From Saccharum officinarum (Eukaryota > Streptophyta > Magnoliopsida > Poales > Poaceae), in assembly GCA_020631735.1 (NCBI GenBank), contig CM036225.1, positions 66,080,662 to 66,144,661 on the forward strand: a stretch of 64,000 nt of DNA. The letters run 5' to 3'. Positions 8,807-19,780 of this stretch are shown here, piece by piece. The translations under genes were made by a program, and so were the position numbers. Under the pieces are notes generated by a model, which did no database searches, was not told the origin of the DNA, and saw nothing but the letters and a program-made list of their open reading frames with translations. Each line of letters starts with the position of its first letter. Position 1 is the stretch's first letter.

Positions 8807-10560
8807 ATGCTTGCAGCTATATATGGGCTCCGGCCGGGCGGGCCCGGTGCGCATGGGTTGCAAGTGTGGCGGGGACGGGGAGCATGGAGGTGGACGGTCG
8901 CATCCACCAACCGAGGCGGCTGTGGCGGCGGCGACGACGACGATCCTGTGCATCCACCAGTACCGCAACCTGCTCTGCTTGATCACAGTTACGACGTCAA
9001 CTGTGGAGCCAGCAGCACCGCTTCAGGTACCACCCTGTCCAACACTGCCACCAGCACCGCCGCGTCCCTTCCGTTCCCATTCACCGCCGCGGCCGGGGGC
9101 GTCACGGGCGAAGAGAAGGCGGCGATGCGGGAGCACATCAGGGACCTCATGATCCATGGATCCCGTGGTGGATGTGGAGCGGCTACGACCACTATCGGCA
9201 ACGGCGGCGGCGGCAGCAGCAGCGCACTGGGCAAGTGGCTCTCAGAGCTGCAGGTCAGCTGGGTTCTGCACCTCGCCCAGCTGGACGCGGCGTCCGCGGG
9301 GAGGACCTTCGTGTCGCGGCGACTCCAGCACACCGCACGCACCTGGGTCCTAGCTGTACACGCCATCGGCAGGTGCGTTGCTAGCTTCACTGGATGGTGT
9401 AGTAGCCAGGAGCTGCCGCAGGAGGAAGCTCTGCCCTGGCCACCTGCTTCTGAGCTGGTAGGATTTGTCGCAGCAACCTTCTTGCTCATGCTTCCTTTCG
9501 TCGACGCCGTCGTTGCAGTTGCACTGGACGACGTCATTAACCCTGCTAGCACTAGCATTAGCAGCGACGACCATGGCCATGGAACATGGTGGCATGGTTT
9601 CTGGCAACAAGGGTGCACTGGCATCGGCTCACAAGTTCCGGACACTGACAGATGTCCGTGACGCTCTCTCCGGGGTCTCAGAGCAGGTCCAGCTCTGGCA
9701 CTCGTGTCTCAGTTCCTCCTCGTCGTCATCAACCGACGCAGAAGCTGCGAGGATAAGCGGGGAGATGAGAAGCCTGCTGTTAGCGAAGCTTGACAAGGTG
9801 GACGAGGCCATGCGGAACACAAGAGACTGCATCAGGACTTACTTCATGTCCTTGACGGCTGACGACCATGGCCATGACTACACAGCAGCATCAGGACTTG
9901 ATCCATCACCTGACATTCATGTTGCCACCGAGTTCGCAGTAAGCTACATCATTGTGCTATCGACTAGTTTAAGCTACAACCGTTCATCAGTGGATCCTCC
10001 TACTGCATATGAAGCATCTCTGTCTCTCAGTGAGAATATATAGTACCAGTTCTACAACCAACCTGAACATGGTGATCATCCGTTCCCTAGAAGAAAGCCT
10101 CACCAGAGTATCGCAGCCATTCGCGGATCAGAGCCTTAGGTTTCTATTCCTGGCCAACAATTTCTACTTCCTATGGCACCAACTGCTTTCGCAAAATCTA
10201 CTTTTGGATGTCCCAACGGATACCCTGATTCGCAAGATTGACAGTTACATAAACAGTTATCTGCAAGTATCCTGGACGCCGGTGTTGAAGCCCTTGCATA
10301 GTCATTCACCTTGTTGCTTTTTCTTTACAAGATACTCAGCACAGCGCAAGTTCTTGTCGGAGTTTGAGAAGACCTGCGCTGCGCAGAAACTCTGGAAGGT
10401 TCCAGACCCAGAGCTAAGGAAAGTGCTGCGAACAACCATCGTCGATAAAGTCATTTCATCCTTCACAAAGTTCTTGGAGGATGGTGGCGTCAGCGCTTCA
10501 AGAGTCATCATTAGTCCCGAGAGCTTGCAGGAGATGTTGGAAGAGTTATTTGAAGGATAA
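8807..10560 (+). pseudogene. EXO70: EXO70-family paralogue with two frame changes
   Basis: This copy is collinear with the gene at 23-1462 but uses three reading frames in turn. Part one, to about 9575, carries SWVLHLAQLDAASAGRTF and LVGFVAATF. Part two, about 9575-10043, carries HKFRTLTDVRDALSGV and LLLAKLDKVDEAM, and ends in a TAG at 10041-10043. Part three, to 10560, carries RFLFLANNFYFLWHQL, SWTPVLKPL, KLWKVPDPELRKVLR and the terminal EELFEG. The second break coincides with a stretch about 20 bases shorter than in the first copy. The N-terminal ~100 codons before REHIRDL are low-complexity and may not be coding. Either this is a recent pseudogene, since the rest is well conserved, or an assembly error. 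No canonical intron explains either break. Confidence 0.8.
8815..8825 (+). promoter_or_regulatory. Candidate TATA box of the second EXO70 copy
   Basis: GCTATATATGG lies about 300 bases upstream of the conserved EXO70 coding block. If functional, transcription would start near 8850, so the in-frame ATG at 8807 would be upstream of the transcript and the start must be downstream, for example the ATG at 9126 just before REHIRDL. Confidence 0.4.
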
Positions 10561-11905
10561 ATAACCGGTGCACCACAAGTTACCAACATTCAGTTAGTAT
10601 TGCTTCCATCTATGTCCATCGTTTCATTGTGGTTTTAAATGAGAAATGATCTTCAAACGACTTGACTTATGGATCGAGCTGCCGACTAAAAATTGAAGCA
10701 CTACAAGTAATAATTTTGTTTTGGCTGCTGTAACTTTGTCAAATTTGTAGTTGAGGTATTCAGTTCAATATAATGCAGATCTCGCTCTCTATATGCAAAA
10801 ATTGCAGTAAGACAAGAGTAGGATTCTGATTTTAGCAATTAGCCCCTGTATTCGCTGCTAATGTGTATGTTCCTATTTTCTTGTCGAATATGGAGCAACC
10901 ACTTCCTGGAGTACTGTAATTTGCAATCCACATGGAAATACTGCACCAAAACAATGTCAACTTCATGGCCTAAGGGGATGCACTCAGAGGCGGAGCCACC
11001 TATAGGGCGAGGTAGGGCGTCCCCTCCGCCGACCAAGCTCCGAGGTCTGAGAATCAGATCGAGCGACGGGAGGTCTGGAGGTTGAAGACGATCTGCGCTT
11101 TTGGGCTGTGTGGCCAACAAGGCCCAATGGCCCATCATCACTCTTACCTGTTCGGCCCACACAGGCACACAGTCCACCGTTTGGCCTCTTGGCTAGGATT
11201 AAATGAATGAATGGATAGTGGGGAATAAGGGGAGGGATAGGGAAAGGGAAATGAATGAATGGCTAGGATTAAATGAAGTGTGAAAAATGGATGGCTAGGA
11301 TATAATAGTACCTTTGGAGGGTGGGATATCATTTCCCAATCCCACTGAAAAACCACCCTCGTTTGAGGGCACCAGTCCATGCATGTTAAGTGGATCTTGG
11401 AGTGTCAAAAAAAAAAGTGGATCTTGGAGAGCTGATCCGTAGGGAGCTTTTTTTTGTTTGTTCACCCGTGCTGTTTCCACTGGATGGTTACTTATGACAA
11501 TTAATCCCTGAGAAGGTAAAATGGTCGCTGCATAAGTATATGTTATATTATATATTAAATCCAATATAGGTCTTACGATGAGTTCCAATGGTGCCAACGG
11601 GGATCGTCCTGCGTAACGTAGACAGTAGCAATCATGTTTTTGCTTGTCAGATACTGATAATATGAAACCAAGATTTTTGCTCATTGCCTCTTGTTACAAG
11701 TGTAGCATTTGAGAATTGTACGGTGACTACTTACCGGTGTTTAATTTGTGGTAGGAAATATAACATGATGCCCAATAATAAATAAAGGCCCTATGATACA
11801 GCCATTGCCAAATTCCATTGCTGAAAATGTGATCATCCAAAGACAAGGAAATTGCACTATTGAAAACTCCGATTTTGATTAAACGATTTGGACATGCCAA
11901 ATGAC
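10561..11905. other. Downstream flank of EXO70 paralogue; hAT-like terminus
   Basis: Mostly unassigned sequence. CAGAGGCGGAGCCACC at 10985 looks like the left terminus of a hAT-type element (typical grass form CAGTGGCGGAGCC), but I found no matching right end. Two copies of GAATGGCTAGGATTAAATGA-like sequence near 11200-11280 form a short local repeat, and AAGTGGATCTTGGAG is duplicated across an A-run near 11400. Confidence 0.4.
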
Positions 11906-12059
11906 CTTTGATGCTGGTGGAGCAGTGTGAAAAGCCTGAGAAGCCTTTTTTGCTCTCATTTGTAAATTCTCTGATGTTTGCAGAGTAGCTATGGCCATCC
12001 CTTTGGACTTCAGTCTCTTCCTCATCAAGAATCAATCCATGGAAACAGTATGCAGCAGC
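11906..12059 (-). CDS. Candidate internal exon of an unidentified minus-strand gene
   Basis: On the minus strand the block follows a pyrimidine-rich acceptor (TTTCCCTCTTTCCAG) and reads as coding in phase 0, beginning AAYCFHGLILDEEETEVQRD and ending before a weak donor (AAAG/GTCATT). It joins in phase with the 33-base candidate exon at 12622-12654. The protein family is not recognised. Beyond the donor the frame stays open but becomes AT-rich and intron-like. It may be a small host gene or a remnant of one. Confidence 0.35.
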
Positions 12060-12111
12060 CTGGAAAGAGGGAAAACAATAACAAAATGATACTATTTAAA
12101 TGTAGAAGGAT

Positions 12112-12254
12112 AAAGGATAATAATGCACAACAACAACAACATAGCCTTTTGTCCCAAGCAAGTTGGGGTAGGCTTATCAATATAAAAGGATAATAATTGA
12201 TAAGCCTACCCCAACTTGCTTGGGACAAAATGCTATGTTGTTGATAATAATGCA
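12112..12254. repeat. Foldback of two opposed SINE/LINE-tail-like sequences
   Basis: A left arm of about 48 bases (about 12133-12180, containing CCCAAGCAAGTTGGGGTAGG) is repeated inverted with one mismatch at about 12196-12242, with a ~15-base loop. GATAATAAT-type sequence occurs at 12116-12124, in the loop (12189-12197) and after the right arm (12243-12251), which looks like a target duplication shared by two insertions in opposite orientation. The CAACAACAACATAGCC...GGGGTAGGCTTA block is, from memory, a dispersed plant retroposon tail (Au-SINE/LINE type). Confidence 0.6.
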
Positions 12255-12621
12255 TTAGAGAAAAATATTTGTGTTCTGCCCAGGAAATTAATTTAAGTGG
12301 CTTATCAATGATTGTAAATGCAATTTAGAAACCAAAATGATCAAAGAAATAGAGTAAGGTCATGTGTGCTCCTTCGCTTGAACACATTTCTATTTTACAA
12401 ACAGAACATGTTTTCTCCCCCATCTATCTGACAAAGGTGGCTCTGGAACTTTTATTTATCTTAATACTAGATACATAACTATCATCAAAGATAATAAAGA
12501 GGAGTTTACTAAGCATCATTAGTTAATCTTTTACATTCATACATAGCTACCAGTTTGGGGAAAAGAAAAAGAAACATGTGCATTTAGATTGAAACAACTA
12601 CTGTCTGTTCCTGTAGCATAC

Positions 12622-12654
12622 CTGATTGTGAATGGCTGCCAATTCCTGTTGTAA
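12622..12654 (-). CDS. Candidate 33-base micro-exon, minus strand
   Basis: On the minus strand this block is bounded by TAAGTTCAG and a canonical CAG/GTATGC donor and encodes LQQELAAIHNQ in phase 0, matching the phase of the next exon at 11906-12059. A possible first exon, 13463-13498, would encode MEESASRRARQE before a CAAGAG/GTATTA donor, with a GC-rich leader upstream. Other exons between 12655 and 13462 are not apparent. All of this is splice-site reasoning by eye. Confidence 0.3.
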
Positions 12655-12708
12655 CTGAACTTACAATGTCACTTCTACCAAATCGCTAAATTCTAAAAAG
12701 GGTGCATC

Positions 12709-12847
12709 CACTTAAATAATTTCGTTGTAGATACCTGCAAGTAATCACACAACAGAAGAACAAAGTCGCACTTAAATAATTTCGTTGTAGATACCTACAA
12801 GTAATCACACATCAGAAGAACAAAAGACGCACTTAAATAATTTCGTT
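12709..12847. repeat. 60-bp tandem repeat, 2.3 copies
   Basis: Units begin CACTTAAATAATTTCGTTG at 12709, 12769 and 12830 (period 60-61). Read on the minus strand, each unit carries a possible splice acceptor (TTACTTGCAG or TTACTTGTAG), so the duplication lies in the putative intron of the minus-strand gene. Confidence 0.8.
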
Positions 12848-13830
12848 TCTAACTAATTTGACCTTCCAAGTTCAGGCGGTATGAGCCCAACTAATCTGTG
12901 ATGTGTAAGAATCCTGAATGGAGTAGTTGGATGGTTTTGCTAATTTGATATGACATACTGAAATGCCATGCTCTAAATTTGAAAAATGCCATTCTATAAA
13001 ATATTTAAGCAGAGCAGGGGACAAAAGGCAAGACATTGCCATTCCAGTTTGATGAGATGAATCGAACTTCTACCAGTAATATTAATTTTAAATGATATGT
13101 ACACGTGGGACACAACTATTCCAGTAAATATTGGCACTTATCCATGCATTCTGTTTATTATCTCCATTGATGCAATCCTCCATGATAGAAAGACAACAGA
13201 ATGTTCATGTTTACGTTCATGCGTTGCTGATCAAATACTATCATATCATAAAACACCAGAGTAGGTACGTCTCCTGGAAACGCGCTAATTATTCAGTGGC
13301 TCGAATGTTCGATGCACACCCACCTTGGAGGCATTTCCTCAAGCAGTGGCTGGGCATCGTCCATGGATGCCACTCTGGCCACTGAGGAGCTGGTCGGTGC
13401 TCTGCAGCGTAGGAGCTCGCATAGGGGCGCAATGGAGATGCACAGCAGTACAACACTAATACCTCTTGTCTTGCACGCCGCGACGCGGACTCTTCCATGT
13501 GCGGCAAGAAGCAGGATATGGATGATGAGTGGGTGAATGTGTAGCAGAAACACAGCGTACCCGACGTGCCCGTTCTGAGGGCCCATCATCTTCTCGGGCC
13601 AGACTGATGAACGGCGAGCGACGCGGCAAGCGGAAGCGGAACAAGGCGCGAGCGGCGCGGAAAGCGGGGGGTCTGTAGGCCGATATCTCATGCCGCGGCC
13701 GAGGAAGAAGGAGGGGCCGTCGGTCGAGGGCGGCGTGGTAGAGAGGCGTTGGCGGCGCAGCAAGCGGAGGGCGGAGGGGACGACAAGTCGGCGACCGGAT
13801 CCGGAACATTCTCGATGCTGGGGACACAGG

Positions 13831-14223
13831 GTCCCTGCCGTTCGCTGGTCTGAAACTTGGCTGAAATTGACTGGCAATGTGTTCACGTCGCGAAAAGTAG
13901 GTAAAAAGTTACTGTAGCATCTTTCGTTGTTATTTGACAAAATTTGTCCAATCATGGACTAACTAGGCTCAAAAGATTTGTCCCGACATTTACAGATAAA
14001 CTATACAATTAGTTATCTTTTTTACCTACATTTAATGCTCCATGCATACGTCGAAAGATTCGATGTGATGGGTGAAAGAGGAAATATTTTGGGTTTGAAT
14101 GGCAACTAAACAGGGCCTGGGTGTGTGAGAGAGAAATACTGTAGCGGCTGGTTGATTAATAGTATTTGCTGAGGGGGATCAGCCGGCTGGTCTGGATGGA
14201 CCAAACCAGCGAACACGCTCGGA
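13831..14223. mobile_element. MITE interrupted by a Tourist element
   Basis: The left part starts GTCCCTGCCGTTCGCTGGTC. The right part (from 14117) ends with the inverted ACCAGCGAACACGC. The sequence is continuous if the element at 13874-14116 and one CTG duplicate are removed. GTTCGCTGGT termini are common on grass MITEs. Confidence 0.55.
13874..14116 (+). mobile_element. Tourist MITE (second copy of the 7855-8098 family)
   Basis: 243 bp, very similar throughout to the element at 7855-8098 in the same orientation. It is flanked by CTG at 13871-13873 and 14117-14119, and inserted into another MITE. Confidence 0.85.
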
Positions 14224-17200
14224 GGGAAGTGCCCGAGCGGCCGAATGGGTTCACGAATATTCTCAAGCGCCCGTTTTCTTGCCCGCTTAGGCCCTGTTCG
14301 CATGTCTTAGTAATCTGTATTTTTAAACTTTTTTTTAGTCGAAATAATATTTTTTCTCATAATAAATCTGCCAACAGACCCGCTACTATTCATATCTGAC
14401 TGGATCGATCCGACATTTATTGGATTAACGGGCGACGTGGCACGATCTGCTGCTCATCTTTTGGGTGCAGGATTCCTATATAGAGATTTGCCAAACATTG
14501 CTAGGGTGCAGAAGCAGGAGGCAGCCAGGCAGGGACACACGCGCGTGTCGCTCGGGTCGGGCGCTCGATGGCGGCCTCCAAGGCGGCTCGGCTGACGGTA
14601 GCGGCGGCCTCCAAGGCGGCGCTCAAGCCTCAAGCCACAAGGGCCAGGGCAGAGGCAGAAGCAGCCAGCGGGGCGGAGGGCGGCGCTGTGGGCCGTGGCA
14701 GCCCTGCGTGGCTACGCCGGAGCGGCGGGAGCGCCAGGCGCCGGCGGCCAGCGCGCTGCGCCTGCGTGCCTTCCCTGCTCTGCTCTGTGGGGTGTGGACT
14801 GGTCCGCTGGTGATTTTTTTCCTTTTTTCTGTGATTGTTGAATACTTGAATTGGTCACTGGTGTCTGGGGGTCTGGTGGATGTTGATGGATGGGGGAGGA
14901 GATAAAGTCGTGGGGAGAAGAAATGAAGCTGGTGCCGGTGATAGGTCTAACAGAGGCATGGCAAGTAGGCCGGCAGCTCTAACTCCATTGAGCCAGAAGC
15001 GATATAAGAAGCTAGGCATTTCCATTAATCTATTGCAAATTGGTGCTTGATTACTTGTTGGTCAATTAAATAGATAGAGATTGATCTCTGATTAGTGAAA
15101 TCGATTCAATGGTTATGCAGCATTTTAATTGCTGATTTGTAAATGATAATCATTATTAGAAACTATATAGCAGTCTCATTTAATTGTATCTATTGGTTTG
15201 CAAGTGTGGCAATAAAGTTGGTTGAAAGTAAGACACACCTTGCTTTTCCATTGGTTTGCAGGTTTGGCAATAAAGTCTCATTTAATTATTAGATTGGTGA
15301 TCAACTTGAGGCATTCATTTTACATGTACGAAGAGTTGATGGTAAATTATCTGGACTATAGAACAAAAATTCTACTTATGTGCTTTTTATGTGAAAGGTA
15401 ATCATGTTCAAACTTCTTCTGTATCATTTGTTTGCTGAATTACATATTAGGGTATAATTGTTACGTGATATATACATACATAGTTAGACCGATATATCGG
15501 TAAAGTTCCATATATGTATATAACGGTCTGTCCTACCTCATTTTTTTTTGGCTAGATCCATCACTGGATGCACTGTGATATTTAGTCGCAAATGAATTAG
15601 TCTAAAGCTGTGCTTGGTTTAGGATTTGAGGTTGTTTGGCACAGCTGAAACTTATGCAGGAGTTATCTTATGGCTGGCTCCGCTGCGTGAAAAAGCTGAG
15701 CGCCTGTCTAGTCATTTTAATTTATGTATCGGTTAGATGCTGAATCATGTCGTAAAATTGTGAAATGTGCCTACAATGGCCCGAAGGCTATGCAACTTGT
15801 GTAATGAACTAGTCCTTCTCCATGTTCGGAAATTGTGACACTATTTTTGACATTTTGATATATCTACATTTGGGGATATGAGTAACTTTTGGCAAAGGTA
15901 ATTATGCCAATAATAATTATTTGAGTAGATTCGTAACTTTTAAGAAAATTAAGAACATCCGCTTGGAATCAAATATCAAATCCCTCTTCCATTCAAAGCA
16001 GCCTGAATCTTAAGACCGAACGACTTTGTGAAACTGCTAATGTATGAAGTTGGAAGACTCCATGGGACCATCACGGCCTTGCAATCAAGGCCTCAGAACG
16101 CAGTCGTGGGCCGATCGCCATGCTGTTGTATAGGACAGAAGACCCATCAGGTTTCACGGGCCACTAGAAACGTGGGCGCGGCTTTGCCGCACCTACTCTT
16201 GTGATTGGGCCAATGTCAATTAGAAGTTGACGTTAAAAAAATAAAAAATATTAAATAAAGCAGCTTGATGGCTTCCATATATCCATTTTTTATAGAAGCA
16301 GTTTCTTCTTTAATGAAGTCTATAAATGTAGATTATTGAGGAGCTCTATTGATCAAAGTTTTTTATTGAGTTCCTAATCAATCTATTTGATCTTGATGTA
16401 GTATGGAGTAGCTGCCTGTGCGGTTTAACTTGTGCAATTTTAAATACAAAGTGAAACAAGTGAGCCACAATTAGAATTGACTGGTGCAATTTCAAAAGGA
16501 TCAAAAGCTTACTGTCATTAACATTTTATATCAACTATTGTTGTTACTCATTTTTTATAAATATATCCAAATTTTCTTAAAAAAATCTGAACCTAAATTT
16601 GAATGAATCTAATACACGGAAAGACGGACGTTGTAGCAGGAGATACGACGGCGGAGAATGGACAGGGAATGCTGGTTGGTGCGCAAATGAGGGGTGATGC
16701 TGAGGTCAGATTCTCGAAGGTGGGTAGCGGAGGCTGGCAGGCCGTGTCTCCTCTGTTTATGGAGAGGAAAGCATGACTCATGTGACGGTATAGCCAGGGG
16801 CAAAGCTGTAGTGTGCTCAGGGGGTGCTAATGCAACTCCCACCCACAACACACACATAATAAAATGAAAAATCAGTTAATCTCCTCTAGCTTCGCCACTG
16901 GGTATAGCCATAGTTTATGCCATTGGGGAACACTCCGGAACACAGGCAAACAAACCTTTGGTCGATCGGATAAAAAATAAGACCTGTTACTATGCGTGAG
17001 GTAAGATGTCACGTTAAAAAAAGTACTGGTAATACGTGGCATAATGTTCATGCGAGTAATGCATCTTTTCCTATAAAGATTATTAATTTGATAATCGAAA
17101 GTTGAGAAACATGTAAGCAAGCGCAGCGTGGTTCCCGTCCGTCTGCAATACATGAGTCCGGTAGGGGAACAGGCAGTGCGAGTAGCGGGAGAAGGAGACT

Positions 17201-17900
17201 GATACTGCCCTTGCGGCTGCGAGGTTCAACGAAGTCCTGCCTGTTTGCCCGGCGTGGTTCACGGCCATCATCCACGCACTCGTCGCCAGGCTGGGTGGGC
17301 ACTATCGCTGGACGCTGGTTGCCTCAGCTGCTGCCGGCTGGGCTGGCTGCTGCTCCCCTCACAAGTTATTGTAGGGGCAGCCAGCCGCCGCTGCTGAAAC
17401 CAGCAGCCGAACAGGCTGAAAGGTTAGAGATTAGTACATGTTCACATTGCGTCCACCACCGGCCTCTAGCTCTTGCCTATTCTTTTTTGCGTGTTTGACT
17501 GGAAGTTGCAAGGGCAGAAGACCCAAGAATATCACGGGTAAACAGGTAAGAGAGATAGGGTCGTGACCTGTCCATAACTCTCTGCAGGCGACCGGAAGAT
17601 CCTCACGACCCATGCATGTTAGGCACACGATTCAGTGTACGCCTAATCGGATGGCAAAGATTTCAAGACCCGAAGATATGTGTATATATTATTAAGTATT
17701 ATTACTACTACTACTACTATTTTTGCATTGACAGTAGCTTATATGAAAAGCGATGAGTACATGTGTGCCGCGATCCAAGAAATGGTCAAACATGTGTGCT
17801 AAATAAAAGTTGTTGAGCGTACTTTTGCCAAATAAACTGCACACCCAAGAATATTCCTCCCCATCCAGCCCATCGAACCGCCATCTATTTCCTATCTACC
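14224..17900. other. Long unassigned stretch
   Basis: No gene is supported. A GC-rich patch at 14540-14780 has open Ala/Gly/Arg-rich frames without a domain. GGCCCTGTTCGCATG at 14290 looks like an isolated MITE terminus. A short CTGCTGCCGGCTGG / CAGCCAGCCGCC inverted repeat at 17300-17390 is MITE-like. A TAC/TAT microsatellite lies at 17695-17722. The rest is AT-rich. Confidence 0.4.
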
Positions 17901-19780
17901 GCCTCATCCTCCTGAACCGCTTGAGGCGAAGTCCATAGGTCATCTGTACCGACTGACAAGCTGTGGTTGGCGCATCCTCAGTCCCCACCCACCCCACTTC
18001 GCCCCCCCGCGCACCCGACCACGCATCTCGTATTCCTGTGCTTTTGGCGAGGATCTCCCTTACTGGGTAAAGCACTTGCCTGTGTTATTTGTTGATCATC
18101 ACATCTGTCTATCTTGTTTTCCTGGGATTGTTTCATTCCTTCGCCATTGATATTCGCAATGGGTATAGTTCTTCCAGGGACGAGATGCCATGAAGCAAAA
18201 CGGATCAAAGAAGTTGCGGTGTGCCAGATCTGTCACTAGTTCAGCTGGTTTTCTTCGAGGGGGCAAAACAGCCACCCATGGAACCAGTGGTCTCGCCGCT
18301 GTCCGGAGGTATATTACTGGATCCGCCATGATTCCCCTGAAATATTACTGGATGATCTACCTTCAATCAGACTATAAGGTTCTATCTTTTTCTTTACTGT
18401 CCAATGATTCTGTAGGGGGTGCTCGAATCCTAGATCACGCAACAATCCATCCCCGCGGGCAGGGGCAGGTATTACCATATCTGCAACCCCCCCTCCGGAT
18501 CTATCCACAGGGTTGGATGGCGCAATCCAAAAGTCTCGGGTCCATCCATAGCCGCCTGCGTCGTCAAGAAATCCAACCATGGGTCTGTTGGTCCCTCTGC
18601 CTCATGCCGCTATGTTTAATATGTGAGGGGGTCAATGGATGGTGTTTTGTGATTTGCATGTTATGGCATTCGACGATTCTCTCCCTCACGCTACCATGCT
18701 AACACTTTTTCACTGATTCATACTCTTGGACACCGCCATTCAATGGGCATACCACCCTGTGCAACAAGATGAAGACATTAATAAACTATCTGTACCCAAG
18801 TGCTCAAGATTCTGAAATTTTAGAAGATGTCATTGTAGGTGCTAATTTCATTTGCTTTTGTATCCAACGAAGCATATGAAAAGAGGGAAACAAAGGACCT
18901 CCTAGGTTTTGTCCAACATTAGCTGACCAGTTTAACACAAATCGTTGCAGGGACAATTTCACCCACATGGATGCATGGGTTGCCATCATCGACGCTCGAG
19001 GATGATCCTGCAAAATCCTACACGAGGTTGTTGCTCGGGGAATAGGCACGTCCCTTGGCTATGGACTCTTTTTTTCGGTGTGCCGGCAAAATCCTACACG
19101 GGGTTCTTGCTCAGGGAACAGGCACGTCCCATGGCTATGGACTCTTTTTTTTGGCGTGCCGGCAAAATCCTACATGGGGTTCTTGCTTGGGGAACACGGG
19201 GTTCTTGTAGTTAGTTTGTACTATTACTAAATCAATGGTGATATGTTAGCAATCCGATACAGGAAGGGGAGGAAGGGGATAGGAAGAACAGCTAGCTTGG
19301 AGAGGAAGGATTCGATTCAGAGTTTCAGAGTTTGGTTACAATAATGTTCCTCCTCTCCTCTCCTTCTCTCGACATACATCTATTCAAACCCACTATGGGC
19401 CACTTGTCTTCGGGTTGGGCCGGACCATGTGCCTGGGCCTTGGCGAGCCTATTGGCGAAGCCTTGTCTTCTTCAGCCTCATTCTTTTGTTCCCCATCCGT
19501 TGCCGACACAGCATCAGTGTTGCTGACATTCCCCCGAGCTTGAGAAGCGGCTTGACCCTAGGTGGCGAGGGAAGTCGGCATGTGAGACCATTCAACGAGG
19601 ACTTGTTCCACTGGCTGGGAGCCAGACGACCATCGGCGCTGGAGAATGCGAACTGGAATCTGCAAATCGACGAGGTCAGATGGTAATGCAGCACTCACCG
19701 ACTGTGATGCTAGGGACAGCTTGAAACGATCCACGATTTTCTCGAAGGAAAATCCACAGATTACATCATAATGTGATAGT
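17900..19780. other. Unassigned region with a 170-codon open frame
   Basis: The open frame at 18190-18702 (+) starts with a basic stretch (MKQNGSKKLRCARS) but then loses coding character, and other frames overlap. I cannot assign a function. 19500-19780 contains CCCCCGAGCTTGAGAAGCGG, which resembles untranslated sequence of old grass retrotransposons. No complete element is visible. Confidence 0.3.
19010..19200. repeat. 76-bp tandem repeat, about 2.5 copies
   Basis: GCAAAATCCTACA recurs at 19010, 19086 and 19162 (period exactly 76), with GGCACGTCCC-TGGCTATGG and a T-run in each unit. There are few mismatches. All three forward frames differ between units because 76 is not a multiple of three. 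Confidence 0.85.

Noticed and set aside
10020..10045. Short intron to explain the second frame break in the EXO70 paralogue
   Set aside because: No GT...AG pair of plausible intron length restores the frame. The region is simply shorter than in the intact copy.
12709..12847. Regular direct repeats considered as a CRISPR array
   Set aside because: This is a plant genome. The units are 60-bp head-to-tail duplications without unique spacers or cas genes.
18190..18702. 170-codon plus-strand frame
   Set aside because: Composition turns intron-like after about 40 codons and no family is recognisable. Kept only as unassigned sequence.
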